Assembly (NCBI GenBank): GCA_963707895.1 | Contig: CAVPRS010000001.1 | Location: forward strand, 176,331 to 240,330 | Origin: Fodinibacter sp963707895 | Lineage (GTDB): Bacteria; Actinomycetota; Actinomycetes; Actinomycetales; Dermatophilaceae | DNA length: 64,000 bases | Reading direction: 5' to 3' | Part shown: one piece after another, positions 37,707 to 45,313 of the stretch | Position numbering within the stretch: the stretch's first letter is position 1 | Layout of the letters: each line of letters opens with the position of its first letter | Translations under genes and position numbers: made by a program | The notes under the pieces: generated by a model | The model's input: only the letters and a program-made list of their open reading frames with translations | Told to the model about the DNA's origin: nothing | The model's database searches: none

Positions 37707-38193
37707 CGAATCTCCTGGTGGGGCGCGACCGGGGCGAGAGGGGAACTCGCCCAGCGTAGTGATGTGCATCAACGCTGAACAGGAGCGTCAGCGGGGCCTC
37801 CTGATACATCGACCCACCCCTCCATCGCGCGCGAGCGCCCGCGAGGACCCCCCTGCGGGCCGGCACACACGGGCATCCAAGGGACATTTCCCGATGCCGT
37901 GTATCAGGGCGTCCGGTCCCCACTCCTTCTCTGCGTCGGACCCTTACGGGGACCGCGACGTCGACGGGCTGGGTTCAGGGGCCAGCCGGTCGGACGCGGG
38001 ACCGAGGGGCGTCGCGGCACCGGGTTTCAGAGGCGCGGTGCACGGGACGACGGTTCCGCATCACGGGGAACCGGCCACGTCGGGCGCCGTGCCGCAGGGG
38101 GCACTGCACTCGGCGTGGCCGGTGTGCCGGGTGCCGGACCGGTCGGTGCGCAGGGGCGCGGAGGCCGACCGCGACCCGCCTGGGCGGAGGGGC
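37707..38193. other. intergenic region upstream of the protease operon
   Basis: No convincing gene on either strand. The part next to 37706 must hold the operon promoter (atgtgcatcaacgctgaac region, 37760-37790). The rest (37800-38190) is GC-rich without codon-like periodicity that I can defend. Confidence 0.45.
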
Positions 38194-38571
38194 TCAGGCG
38201 GCGCCGTCGGTGCTCTTCGTGGCCTCGGCCCAGGGGTCGGCGCCGGAGCCGGTCGGCGATGGTGCCGGTCGGCCGCTCGCCGCGTCGGGGGTGCCCGCGG
38301 GTGCGCCGGTGCCGATGGCCTCGGAACCCACGGTGCGGCTCGAGCGCAGCTTCTCGCCGGTGGCGCGGGCGGCATCGGCGACCATGTCGGCGACGACGGG
38401 GGCAGCCTTGGTGCGTGCGACCTCCTTGGCGGTGCTGACCTGCTTCTGCACCGGCCCGGAGTTCCACACCTTGCCCGAGGTGCGCGCGATCTGCTCGTAG
38501 CGCTGCCGGCCGGCGCGGGCGCCCAGCACGTAGCCGGCTGCCAGACCGGCGATGAACGTCAGCTTCCCCAT
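38194..38571 (-). CDS. small YtxH-like protein with N-terminal membrane helix
   Basis: A 125-residue protein. The N-terminus is a glycine-zipper-like helix ending in an Arg pair (GKLTFIAGLAAGYVLGARAGRQRYEQI), common in small actinobacterial YtxH-domain proteins. An amphipathic helix of about 45 residues follows (VQKQVSTAKEVARTKAAPVV), then a Pro/Gly/Ala-rich disordered tail. Such proteins are stress-related and membrane-tethered, but their function is unknown. Ribosome-binding site gaggag before the ATG. It stands alone. Confidence 0.7.
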   Translation of the reverse strand: MGKLTFIAGLAAGYVLGARAGRQRYEQIARTSGKVWNSGPVQKQVSTAKEVARTKAAPVVADMVADAARATGEKLRSSRTVGSEAIGTGAPAGTPDAASGRPAPSPTGSGADPWAEATKSTDGAA

Positions 38572-38683
38572 GGGGTGGCTCCTCTCGTCAGCCTCCGACC
38601 CTACCCGCCGGTCGGGGCCGGATGTCGTGCGCTTCCCGCGACGTCGCGGCATACCCTTGTCCTCGCCCGGCCACGCCGGGTCT

Positions 38684-38770
38684 GGAGGGCTCGCATAGTG
38701 GCCTAGTGCGGCGGTCTTGAAAACCGCTATGGCGGCAACGTCATCGTGGGTTCGAATCCCACGCCCTCCG
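38684..38770 (+). tRNA. tRNA-Ser (anticodon TGA)
   Basis: Long-variable-arm tRNA: acceptor GGAGGGC/GCCCTCC, anticodon stem GCGGT/ACCGC with loop CTTGAAA, T loop TTCGAAT. CCA not encoded. A TACCCT box at 38652-38657 is the likely -10. Confidence 0.95.
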
Positions 38771-38892
38771 CTCGGCTCCGGAGGGAGCCTGCGACCGCGG
38801 AGCCGGCGTAGGGCGGTGGATGACGGGGAGTCTCGAACGAAGTGAGAGACGGAGTCCACGCCCTCCGCTCGGCTCCCGCGGGAGCCTGCGAC
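38759..38892 (+). repeat. duplicated tRNA-Ser 3' end plus downstream hairpin
   Basis: The 21 bases from 38759 to 38779 (ccacgccctccgctcggctc plus c), covering the tRNA 3' end, recur exactly at 38856-38876. Each copy is followed by a short ggctcc/ggagcc hairpin and ggagcctgcgac. Spacing is 97 bases. The second copy lies beyond the mature tRNA and can act as a second terminator or be an attachment-site scar. Confidence 0.7.
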
Positions 38893-38905
38893 GGCCCGAC
38901 CCGGA

Positions 38906-38963
38906 CGAGAGTCCACGACACGCTGATGTCCTGGGCGATCCGTCAGCGCGTCGCGGACTCTCG
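38906..38963. repeat. dispersed long hairpin element, copy 1
   Basis: The arms 38906-38926 (cgagagtccacgacacgctg plus a) and 38943-38963 pair with two mismatches in 21. The same arms recur at 39909-39970, with a different loop. Confidence 0.75.
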
Positions 38964-39015
38964 ACGCGCACTGGGGTCGGGCCGGACGAGATCTCTCCCG
39001 CCTGGGGGAACGAGA

Positions 39016-39047
39016 ACAGCCCGACCCACCGTGGCGGGTCGGGCTGT
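39016..39047. terminator. hairpin acagcccgaccc / gggtcgggctgt
   Basis: Perfect 12-bp stem with an 8-base loop, downstream of tRNA-Ser and its hairpins, upstream of the methyltransferase gene. The stretch between it and 39212 contains no gene that I can support. Confidence 0.6.
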
Positions 39048-39212
39048 CGGTCTCGTGGATCAGCCGGCGCTCTGCACGTACGTCGAGGTCACCGGGATGT
39101 CGGCGCCGGGCAGGCACAGGGCCCAGACCTGGACCGGCACGGCTCCCACGCCCTCCACCTGACCCGGCTCCCTGGGCAGATCTGGCCATCGCGGGTGGTG
39201 ACCGGGCGGGTC

Positions 39213-39227
39213 CATACTCGGCGGGTG
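39213..39227 (+). promoter_or_regulatory. -10 box placed for a leaderless methyltransferase transcript
   Basis: CATACT, six bases (cggcgg), then GTG. Same layout as at 11331 and 52669. Confidence 0.6.
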
Positions 39228-39878
39228 GACGGCTGCTGCGACCCCCGGGGGTGCGACGGGGTGTTCGGTGACCGGTTCGCGCGCCGAGTGGCCCGCCGGT
39301 ACCGCCGGCACGGGCTGGGGGGCACCGAGCAACGGATGGTCGACGCCGCGGTGTCGCGGGGCATCGAGGGGGCCACGGTGCTGGAGATCGGCGGCGGCGT
39401 GGGCGAGCTGCACCTCGAGCTGCTCCGCGCGGGCGCCGGCCACGCCACGAACCTCGAGCTCGTCGAGGCCTACGACGGCCTGGCGCACGAGCTCGCGACC
39501 GAGGCCGGCCTGGACGGCCGTATCGACCGGCGCACCCTGGACATCGCGGCGCAGCCGCAGGCGGTGGGGCCGGCCGACGTGGTCGTGCTGCACCGGGTGG
39601 TGTGCTGCTACCCGGATGTCGACCGCCTGCTCGGTGCCGCTGCCGACCACGCGAAGCGCGTCCTCGTGTTCAGCCACCCGCCACGCCACCTCGGCACCCG
39701 GGTCTTCATCGCTGTCCAGAACGCGGTGCTCGGCCTGTTCGGGAAGGAGTACCGCAGCTTCGTCCACTCCCCGGCCGCGATGCTCGAGACCCTGGGCCGC
39801 CACGGGCTGCAGCCCGTCTACGAGCACCGCGGTCTCGCGTGGCACGTCGTCGCCCTGGAGCGCGCGGCGGCCTCGTGA
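39225..39878 (+). CDS. class I SAM-dependent methyltransferase
   Basis: A 217-residue enzyme. SAM-binding motif I is VLEIGGGVGELHLELL (about residues 44-59), with the acidic motif II at NLELVEAYDGLA and motif IV at PADVVVLHRVVCCYPD. The N-terminus (CCDPRGCDGVFGDRFARRVARRYRRHGLGGTEQRMV) has a Cys pair and a basic stretch typical of actinobacterial small-molecule methyltransferases related to Mg-protoporphyrin methylase; the real substrate is unknown. The GTG at 39225 is fixed by the CATACT box six bases upstream. It is followed by a bidirectional hairpin. Confidence 0.8.
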   Translation: MDGCCDPRGCDGVFGDRFARRVARRYRRHGLGGTEQRMVDAAVSRGIEGATVLEIGGGVGELHLELLRAGAGHATNLELVEAYDGLAHELATEAGLDGRIDRRTLDIAAQPQAVGPADVVVLHRVVCCYPDVDRLLGAAADHAKRVLVFSHPPRHLGTRVFIAVQNAVLGLFGKEYRSFVHSPAAMLETLGRHGLQPVYEHRGLAWHVVALERAAAS

Positions 39879-39908
39879 GCCGACGGGTACCGACCGGCGG
39901 AATGACGA

Positions 39909-39970
39909 CGACGAGAGTCCACGACACGCTGATCCCGGAGCGATCCTCAGCGCGTCGCGGACTCTCGTCG
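39909..39970. terminator. dispersed long hairpin element, copy 2, between convergent genes
   Basis: The arms 39909-39932 and 39947-39970 pair over 24 bases with two mismatches; the core (cgagagtccacgacacgctg) is shared with the element at 38906. It lies between the methyltransferase (plus) and lacI-type (minus) stops, so it is a likely bidirectional terminator. Confidence 0.75.
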
Positions 39971-39978
39971 CGTCGAGG

Positions 39979-40974
39979 TCAGGCCCGGGGAGGGATCTCG
40001 CCGGAGCCACGCACCACGAGCGTGGGCTCGTGCACGATGTGCCGCGGCGGCGAGGTGTTGCCGTCGATCCGGTCGAAGAGGAGGTCGGCCACCGTCTTGC
40101 CGATCCGCGCGACGTCCTGCCGGATGACGGTCAGCGGCGGGTCGAGCAGGTCGGCCAGGGGGAAGTCGTCGAAGCCGACGAGGGCGACGTCACGTCGCAG
40201 GCCGCGCTCGGCAAGAGCGCGAACGGCCCCTGTGGAGAGGATGTTCCGCGCGGTGAACACGGCCGTGGGCGGGTCGTCGAGGGAGAGCAGGGCGTGCATC
40301 ACCTCGGTGGCCTCATCGGTCGACCGGAGCCCGGTCATGACCAGGCGTGGGTCGGGCCGCAGGCCGCGCTGGGCGTAGGCGTCGATGAACCCGGCGAGTC
40401 GGCGCGCCGCGGTGGGGATGGTCTCGAGGTCGACGAGCATCGCGATCCGGCGGTGGCCCTGCGCCAGCAGGTGCTCGCCCGCCAGCCGGCCACCGCGATG
40501 GTTGTCGACGGTGACCGAGTCGGCGTCGACGCCTCGTGGCGGACGGTCGACGAAGACGGCCGGGGTGCCCGAGCGCAGCTCGCTGACGAGGTAGTCCTGG
40601 CGCTCGCTCGCGGGCATGATCACGAGCCCGTCGACCCGACGGGTCACCAGGTCGTGGACGAGCTCCTGCTCGCGGTCGGCGCCCTCGTCGAGGCTGGCCG
40701 CGAGCACCCCGACGCCGTGCCGGCGCGCGGAGTCCTCGAGCGCGCGAAGCAGGCTGGCGGAGAACGAGTTGGACAAGTCCTGCACCAGCGCGCCGATCAG
40801 CCCGGTGCGAGCCCCCCGGCGCAGGTTGCTCGCGGCCAGGTTGGGGCGGTAGTCGAGCCGGTTGACGGCCAGCGTGACCCGGTCCCGGACGTCGGGGGAG
40901 ACCCCCGGCTCGTCGTTGACCACGCGGGACACCGTCTTCAGGCTCACGCCCGCCAAGGCCGCGACGTCCTTCAT
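39979..40974 (-). CDS. LacI-family transcriptional regulator of the divergent frc operon
   Basis: At least 331 residues. The helix-turn-helix is at the very N-terminus (MKDVAALAGVSLKTVSRVVN), followed by the hinge region YRPNLAASNLRRG and a sugar-binding-protein-like domain (GLIGALVQDLSNSFSASLL ... GLVIMPASE ... VFVDRPP ... VALVGFDDFPLADLLDPPLT). It is divergent from a fructose-type ABC operon, and two dyads TGACAACG(A/T)TGTCA flank the intergenic region, so it should repress that operon and itself, with a sugar as inducer. In-frame GTG codons at 41016 and 41010 would lengthen it, but they overlap the operator; the ATG at 40974 starts directly at the HTH. Confidence 0.85.
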   Translation of the reverse strand: MKDVAALAGVSLKTVSRVVNDEPGVSPDVRDRVTLAVNRLDYRPNLAASNLRRGARTGLIGALVQDLSNSFSASLLRALEDSARRHGVGVLAASLDEGADREQELVHDLVTRRVDGLVIMPASERQDYLVSELRSGTPAVFVDRPPRGVDADSVTVDNHRGGRLAGEHLLAQGHRRIAMLVDLETIPTAARRLAGFIDAYAQRGLRPDPRLVMTGLRSTDEATEVMHALLSLDDPPTAVFTARNILSTGAVRALAERGLRRDVALVGFDDFPLADLLDPPLTVIRQDVARIGKTVADLLFDRIDGNTSPPRHIVHEPTLVVRGSGEIPPRA

Positions 40975-40995
40975 GGTGGCGCGGTTGCTCTGACC

Positions 40996-41009
40996 TGACA
41001 ACGATGTCA
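40996..41009. promoter_or_regulatory. LacI operator O2
   Basis: TGACAACGATGTCA, one central mismatch from a perfect palindrome, 22 bases upstream of the regulator ATG. Probably used for autoregulation. A second dyad, CACATC-ac-GATGTG, is next to it at 41014-41027. Confidence 0.7.
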
Positions 41010-41038
41010 CTTTCACATCACGATGTGTAGTCCACCGG

Positions 41039-41067
41039 TTGACCTCAGCGCAAGTAACCGCTAGAAA
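41039..41067 (+). promoter_or_regulatory. frcB promoter
   Basis: TTGACC, exactly 17 bases, TAGAAA: a good primary-sigma promoter. The predicted transcription start (about 41074) falls at the first base of operator O1. Confidence 0.65.
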
Positions 41068-41073
41068 TGTCCC

Positions 41074-41087
41074 TGACAACGTTGTCA
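41074..41087. promoter_or_regulatory. LacI operator O1
   Basis: TGACAACGTTGTCA, a perfect 14-base palindrome with the central CG usual for LacI-family operators, at the expected transcription start of frcB. Confidence 0.8.
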
Positions 41088-41130
41088 CAACGGTGTCGGC
41101 CCAGCACAGCACTCAAAGGAGAGTTCGTCC

Positions 41131-42240
41131 ATGCACTTCCGTCACGTTTCGTCCTCGCGCTCGGCGCGCAGGGTGCTCGCATCCGCCGGCATCGTCGGGC
41201 TCGCGCTCGGCGCCGCGGCCTGCGGCTCCGACGACAGCGGCTCCGGCGGCTCCGCCGGCGCCAAGGAGAAGATCGGCGTCGCCCTCATCACCAAGGACTC
41301 GTCCAACCCGTTCTTCGTCGCCATGCAGAAGGGCGCGAAGGATGACGCCTCCAAGCAGAACGTCGACCTCACCGTCGCCTCCGGCAAGCAGGAGGGTGAC
41401 GACCAGGGTCAGATCACCGCCATCGAGGACGCCATCGCCCGCGGCGACAAGGGCATCCTCATCACCCCGATGTCCACCGGCGTGAACGCGGCGATCAAGA
41501 AGGCCCGCGACGCGGGCCTCTACGTCATCGCCCTCGACACCCCGCCCGACCCGGCCAACACGGTCGACATCACGTTCGCCACGAACAACCGCCAGGCAGG
41601 TCAGCTCGACGGCAAGTGGGCCGCATCGACGCTCGACGGCGGCGCGGCCACCATCGCGCTGCTCGACCTGTTCAACGACAAGATCGTCTCGGTCGACTAC
41701 GACCGGGACCAGGGCTTCCTCGAGGGCATGGGCATCGACGTGGCCGACCCGAAGAAGAACGGTGACGAGGCCCCGACGGGCAAGTACACCGGCGGCAAGG
41801 GCGGCGACTACACGATCGTCTGCAACGAGCCGAGCAACGGTGCCGAGGACGGCGGCCGTACGGCGATGGAGAACTGCCTGTCGAAGAACCCGAAGATCAA
41901 CGTCGTCTACACGATCAACGAGCCGGCGGCCGTCGGTGCGAACACCGCGCTCCAGGCGGCCGGTGTCACCGACGCGATCGTCGTCTCGGTCGACGGCGGC
42001 TGCGCCGGCGTCAAGTCGGTCAAGGACGGCATCATCGGTGCCACTGCCCAGCAGTACCCGCTGAAGATGGCGACCCTGGGCATGGAGGCGATCGCCTCGA
42101 TCGCCCGCGGTGGTGCCAAGCCGACGACCTCCGAGGGTCTCGACTTCTTCAACACCGGCGTCGCGCTCGTCACTGACAAGCCCGCTGCGGGTGTCGACAG
42201 CATCACGTCTGACGCCGCCTCGAAGATCTGCTGGGGCTGA
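41131..42240 (+). CDS. frcB: fructose-type ABC transporter substrate-binding lipoprotein
   Basis: A 369-residue sugar-binding lipoprotein. The lipobox is LGAAAC-GSDD (Cys about residue 31), followed by a Ser/Gly linker. The mature part starts IGVALITKDSSNPFFVAM. FrcB-specific stretches are GGRTAMENCL, VYTINEPAAVGANTALQ, VVSVDGGCAGVKSV and the C-terminal KICWG. These agree closely with my recollection of rhizobial FrcB, so fructose or a related ketose or pentose is the likely ligand. Strong ribosome-binding site (aaaggagag). First gene of the LacI-controlled operon. Confidence 0.8.
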   Translation: MHFRHVSSSRSARRVLASAGIVGLALGAAACGSDDSGSGGSAGAKEKIGVALITKDSSNPFFVAMQKGAKDDASKQNVDLTVASGKQEGDDQGQITAIEDAIARGDKGILITPMSTGVNAAIKKARDAGLYVIALDTPPDPANTVDITFATNNRQAGQLDGKWAASTLDGGAATIALLDLFNDKIVSVDYDRDQGFLEGMGIDVADPKKNGDEAPTGKYTGGKGGDYTIVCNEPSNGAEDGGRTAMENCLSKNPKINVVYTINEPAAVGANTALQAAGVTDAIVVSVDGGCAGVKSVKDGIIGATAQQYPLKMATLGMEAIASIARGGAKPTTSEGLDFFNTGVALVTDKPAAGVDSITSDAASKICWG

Positions 42241-42245
42241 CCCGG

Positions 42246-43271
42246 ATGTCGTCGTCCACATCTGCTGCTGCCGCCGAGTTCGCTCGGCGGCGGCAGAGCC
42301 CAGTCCAGCGGCTCCAGAGCCTGCTGCACTCCTACCCGTGGCTGAGCCCGCTGATCCTGTTCATCGTCACGTTCGCCGCATTCTCGATCCTCAACCCGAG
42401 GTTCGCGCAGCCGGGGGGCGTCTCGATCCTGATCCAGCAGACGGCAATCGTCGCGGCGCTGGGCATCGGCCAGACGCTCATCATCCTCACCGCCGGCATC
42501 GACCTCTCGGTCGGGGCGATCACCATCCTCGCGATGATGATCATGGCCTCGCTGGCGGCCGACAACGGGATGAACGGGCTGCTCGCGCTGCTCATCGGCA
42601 TCGCGATGGCGGTGGCGGCCGGGTTCCTCAACGGCATCCTCGTGACGCGGGTCAACCTGCCCCCGTTCATCGTCACCCTGGGCACGCTGTCGATCTTCAC
42701 GGCCATCGCGCTGCTGTACTCCGGCGGCTCGAGCATCCAGCAGGACCGGCTGCCCGGCATCCTGAACTTCCTGGGTGAGGGCTTCGGCCCCCGAGGCGGC
42801 TTCCGCCTCACGTGGGGCGTGGTGCTGGTCGTCCTGCTGTACGCCATCGTCGGCTTCGCGCTGTCCCAGACCGCCTGGGGGCAGCACGTCTACGCGGTGG
42901 GTGACGACCCGGAGTCGGCCCGACTGTCGGGTGTCGCCAGCAAGCGCGTGCTGCTGTCGGTCTACACCGTCGCGGGTCTCATCTACGGCTTCGCCGCCTG
43001 GGCCCTCATCGGCCGGGCCGGCGCGGCCACGCCCAACGCCATCCCAGACGCCAACCTCGCGTCGATCACCGCAGTCGTCATCGGCGGCACGTCGCTGTTC
43101 GGTGGTCGAGGTCGGCTGATCGGCACCCTGCTCGGTGCCCTCATCGTGCAGTCGTTCAGCTTCGGCCTGTCCCTCGCGGGCGTCAACCAGCAGTGGCGGC
43201 TCTTCGCCACCGGTGTGCTGGTGCTCGTCGCGGTCACGGTCGACCAGTGGATCCGGAAGGTGAAGGCATGA
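42246..43271 (+). CDS. frcC: fructose-type ABC transporter permease
   Basis: A 341-residue permease of the ribose/xylose (BPD_transp_2) type with about ten helices. It has the signature LGIGQTLIILTAGIDLSVGA (about residues 75-94), the NGILVTRVNLPPFIVTLGT stretch and, near the C-terminus, AVVIGGTSLFGGRGRLIGTL. It forms the membrane channel with FrcB and FrcA. It begins five bases after the frcB stop and overlaps frcA by ATGA. The N-terminal Ser/Ala-rich extension of about 40 residues is hydrophilic. Confidence 0.82.
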   Translation: MSSSTSAAAAEFARRRQSPVQRLQSLLHSYPWLSPLILFIVTFAAFSILNPRFAQPGGVSILIQQTAIVAALGIGQTLIILTAGIDLSVGAITILAMMIMASLAADNGMNGLLALLIGIAMAVAAGFLNGILVTRVNLPPFIVTLGTLSIFTAIALLYSGGSSIQQDRLPGILNFLGEGFGPRGGFRLTWGVVLVVLLYAIVGFALSQTAWGQHVYAVGDDPESARLSGVASKRVLLSVYTVAGLIYGFAAWALIGRAGAATPNAIPDANLASITAVVIGGTSLFGGRGRLIGTLLGALIVQSFSFGLSLAGVNQQWRLFATGVLVLVAVTVDQWIRKVKA

Positions 43272-44107
43272 GCACCATCGAGCGTCTTCCCCTCGCGGTC
43301 GACCACATCCCCGAGGACAAGCGGGCCAAGTACGAGGCTGACCCGATCCTGTCGGCCCGTGACCTGGTCATCACCTTCGGGCGCGTCATCGGCCTCGACG
43401 GCGTCAACGTCGACCTCTACAAGGGCGAGGTCCTTGCGGTCATCGGTGACAACGGGGCCGGCAAGTCCACCCTCATCAAGTGCCTCACCGGCGCCTACAC
43501 GCCCGACTCGGGCGAGATCTGGCTCGACGGCAACCGGGTCGACTTCAGGCGTCCGCAGGACGCCCGCGAGGCCGGCATCGAGACCGTCTACCAGCAGCTG
43601 GCGGTCATCCCGGCGCTCGACATCGCGAGCAACCTCTACCTCGCCCGCGAGGAGCGCCGCAAGGGCCCCCTCGGGTCGGTGCTGCGGATGCTCGACAAGA
43701 AGGGCATGAAGCAGCGCGCCGGCGACTCGGTGCAGAAGCTCGGCATCCAGACGATCCAGAACATGGGTCAGGCGGTCGAGACTCTCTCCGGTGGCCAGCG
43801 CCAGGCGGTCGCGGTGGCGCGCGCCGCGGCGTTCGGGAGCAAGGTCGTCGTCCTCGACGAGCCGACCGCGGCCCTGGGCGTCAAGGAGTCGGGGATGGTC
43901 CTCGAGATGGTCAAGCAGCTGCGTGACAGCGGCCAGGCCGTCATCCTGATCAGCCACAACATGCCCCACGTGTGGGAGGTGGCCGACCGCATCCACATCC
44001 AGCGGCTCGGCGGCTGCGCGGGTGTCATCTCACCGCAGTCCCACGACATGGGCGAGGGCGTGGCCATCATGACCGGCGCGAAGACGCTGGACCAGTCGCA
44101 GTCATGA
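43268..44107 (+). CDS. frcA: fructose-type ABC transporter ATP-binding protein
   Basis: A 279-residue ATPase with a single nucleotide-binding domain, unlike the double-domain RbsA type, as in FrcA. Walker A is GDNGAGKSTLIK (about residues 60-71), the Q-loop TVYQQLAVIP, the signature LSGGQRQAVAVARA (about 170-183), and Walker B is VVVLDEPTAALG. The H-loop His is in LISHNMPHVW. A 25-residue N-terminal lead (ERLPLAVDHIPEDKRAKYEA) precedes the domain. It is the last transporter gene; the order binding protein-permease-ATPase is that of frcBCA. Confidence 0.82.
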   Translation: MSTIERLPLAVDHIPEDKRAKYEADPILSARDLVITFGRVIGLDGVNVDLYKGEVLAVIGDNGAGKSTLIKCLTGAYTPDSGEIWLDGNRVDFRRPQDAREAGIETVYQQLAVIPALDIASNLYLAREERRKGPLGSVLRMLDKKGMKQRAGDSVQKLGIQTIQNMGQAVETLSGGQRQAVAVARAAAFGSKVVVLDEPTAALGVKESGMVLEMVKQLRDSGQAVILISHNMPHVWEVADRIHIQRLGGCAGVISPQSHDMGEGVAIMTGAKTLDQSQS

Positions 44108-44313
44108 CGGTCAGCACGCGACCCTCGCCTCGCTAGACGCGGGTCGCCGCACCTGTCGGACGACCAGGTGCGGCGACTCGTCCACAACCCGCCAACACGT
44201 CGTCCCAGCGGCCGGCCGACCCCGTGTCGGCCGGCCGCACCCCCAACCGCACCGCCACCCTGCCCCGCGCGAGCCCAGGCCCGAGCACCGCACCGACACC
44301 CCGGAGACCCGTC

Positions 44314-44712
44314 ATGACGATCGTCGTGGGATACATCCCCCGCCCCGAGGGCCTGGCGGCCGTCGACGCCGCCATCGTGGAGGCCGAGCGTCGCGGTGAG
44401 CGCCTCGTCGTGGTCAACACCGGCCACCACGGTGACAACAGCGACCCGAGCTTCGCCCCTGCGCAGGACCTCGACGCCCTCGACGCGCAGCTCACCGCCC
44501 GCGGGCTCGACCACGAGATCCGCCAGCCCACCGGCGGCCTGGCCGCGGCCGACGAGCTGCTCGGCGCAGCCGACGAGCTCGGTGCCTCACTCATCGTCAT
44601 CGGCCTGCGGCGGCGCAGCCCGCTGGGCAAGCTGATCACCGGTTCCACCGCCCAACAGGTGCTGCTCGACGCCGCCTGCGACGTGCTCGCGGTCAAGGCA
44701 CCGGCTCGCTGA
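44314..44712 (+). CDS. universal stress protein (UspA family)
   Basis: A 132-residue single USP domain. It begins TIVVGYIPRPEGLAAVDAAI, and the ATP-binding-type end G-x2-R-x9-G-S-T is seen as GLRRRSPLGKLITGSTAQQVL (about residues 100-120), ending VLAVKAP. It follows the frc operon by 206 bases of sequence in which I see no other gene; it may be co-transcribed or have its own promoter. Likely cytoplasmic, nucleotide-binding and stress-linked; the specific role is unknown. Ribosome-binding site ggagacc. Confidence 0.88.
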   Translation: MTIVVGYIPRPEGLAAVDAAIVEAERRGERLVVVNTGHHGDNSDPSFAPAQDLDALDAQLTARGLDHEIRQPTGGLAAADELLGAADELGASLIVIGLRRRSPLGKLITGSTAQQVLLDAACDVLAVKAPAR

Positions 44713-44854
44713 CCTGCGCGGACACGCCCCGGCGGGCACTCGGCGTCCGGCCGCGGAGCCAGCCGCGGAGCCGGTCCGGCGCGGGTCTGTGGCGGGCGCT
44801 GTCCCGCTTCGTGAATGGTCCCGTTCGTGACGCGCGCGAGGCGCGGCTGCGTGC

Positions 44855-44993
44855 TAGTTTCGCTGTCGGTTGCAGCATCAGGCACTCCCGCAGGTCGAAC
44901 ACCAACGCGCCACGAAGGGGACTGGAGTTCGCATCCACGGTCGGCGCGACGTGTTCCGGCCGCGTGCTACCCACAGAAAGAGTTACCCCCGAT
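44855..44993 (+). promoter_or_regulatory. csp promoter and long 5' untranslated leader
   Basis: A TAGTTT -10 box (44855-44860) predicts a leader of about 127 bases before the cold-shock gene. Long structured leaders are usual for cspA-type mRNAs and act as temperature-responsive elements. The -35 is not obvious. Confidence 0.5.
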
Positions 44994-45197
44994 ATGGCAC
45001 AGGGCACCGTGAAGTGGTTCAACGCTGAGAAGGGCTTCGGTTTCATCGCCCAGGACGGCGGCGGCCCCGACGTGTTCGTTCACTACTCCGCCATCGACGT
45101 CCAGGGCTACCGGTCCCTCGACGAGGCCCAGCGGGTCGAGTTCGAGGTCACCCAGGGTCCCAAGGGCCCCCAGGCCGACCAGGTCCGCCCCATCTGA
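44994..45197 (+). CDS. cold-shock protein (CspA family)
   Basis: A 67-residue OB-fold RNA chaperone. RNP1 is KGFGFI (residues 13-18) and RNP2 is VFVHYSAI (about 27-34), with the N-terminal GTVKWFN. The C-terminus (GPKGPQADQVRPI) is usual for actinobacterial CspA proteins. It melts mRNA secondary structure and is often abundant even without cold. It stands alone between a long leader and a strong terminator. Confidence 0.95.
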   Translation: MAQGTVKWFNAEKGFGFIAQDGGGPDVFVHYSAIDVQGYRSLDEAQRVEFEVTQGPKGPQADQVRPI

Positions 45198-45220
45198 CCC
45201 GGGTTCCCGAGTCCTTCGCC

Positions 45221-45254
45221 GAAGGCCCCGCCCGGTGTTCCGGGTGGGGCCTTC
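45221..45254 (+). terminator. csp terminator
   Basis: 15-bp stem gaaggccccgcccgg / ccgggtggggccttc with one G-T pair and a 4-base loop, 24 bases after the stop. Confidence 0.85.
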
Positions 45255-45313
45255 CGCTGCCCGGGCGCCGCGGCCCGGCGCCGCTGCCCGGCGCCGCTGC
45301 CGGGCCGAGCGCC

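Noticed and set aside
37800..38190. Open frames on the plus strand between the S8 gene and the YtxH-like gene
   Set aside because: Arg/Pro/Gly-rich translations with no domain, no ribosome-binding site, and similar open frames on other strands, as expected from very GC-rich DNA.
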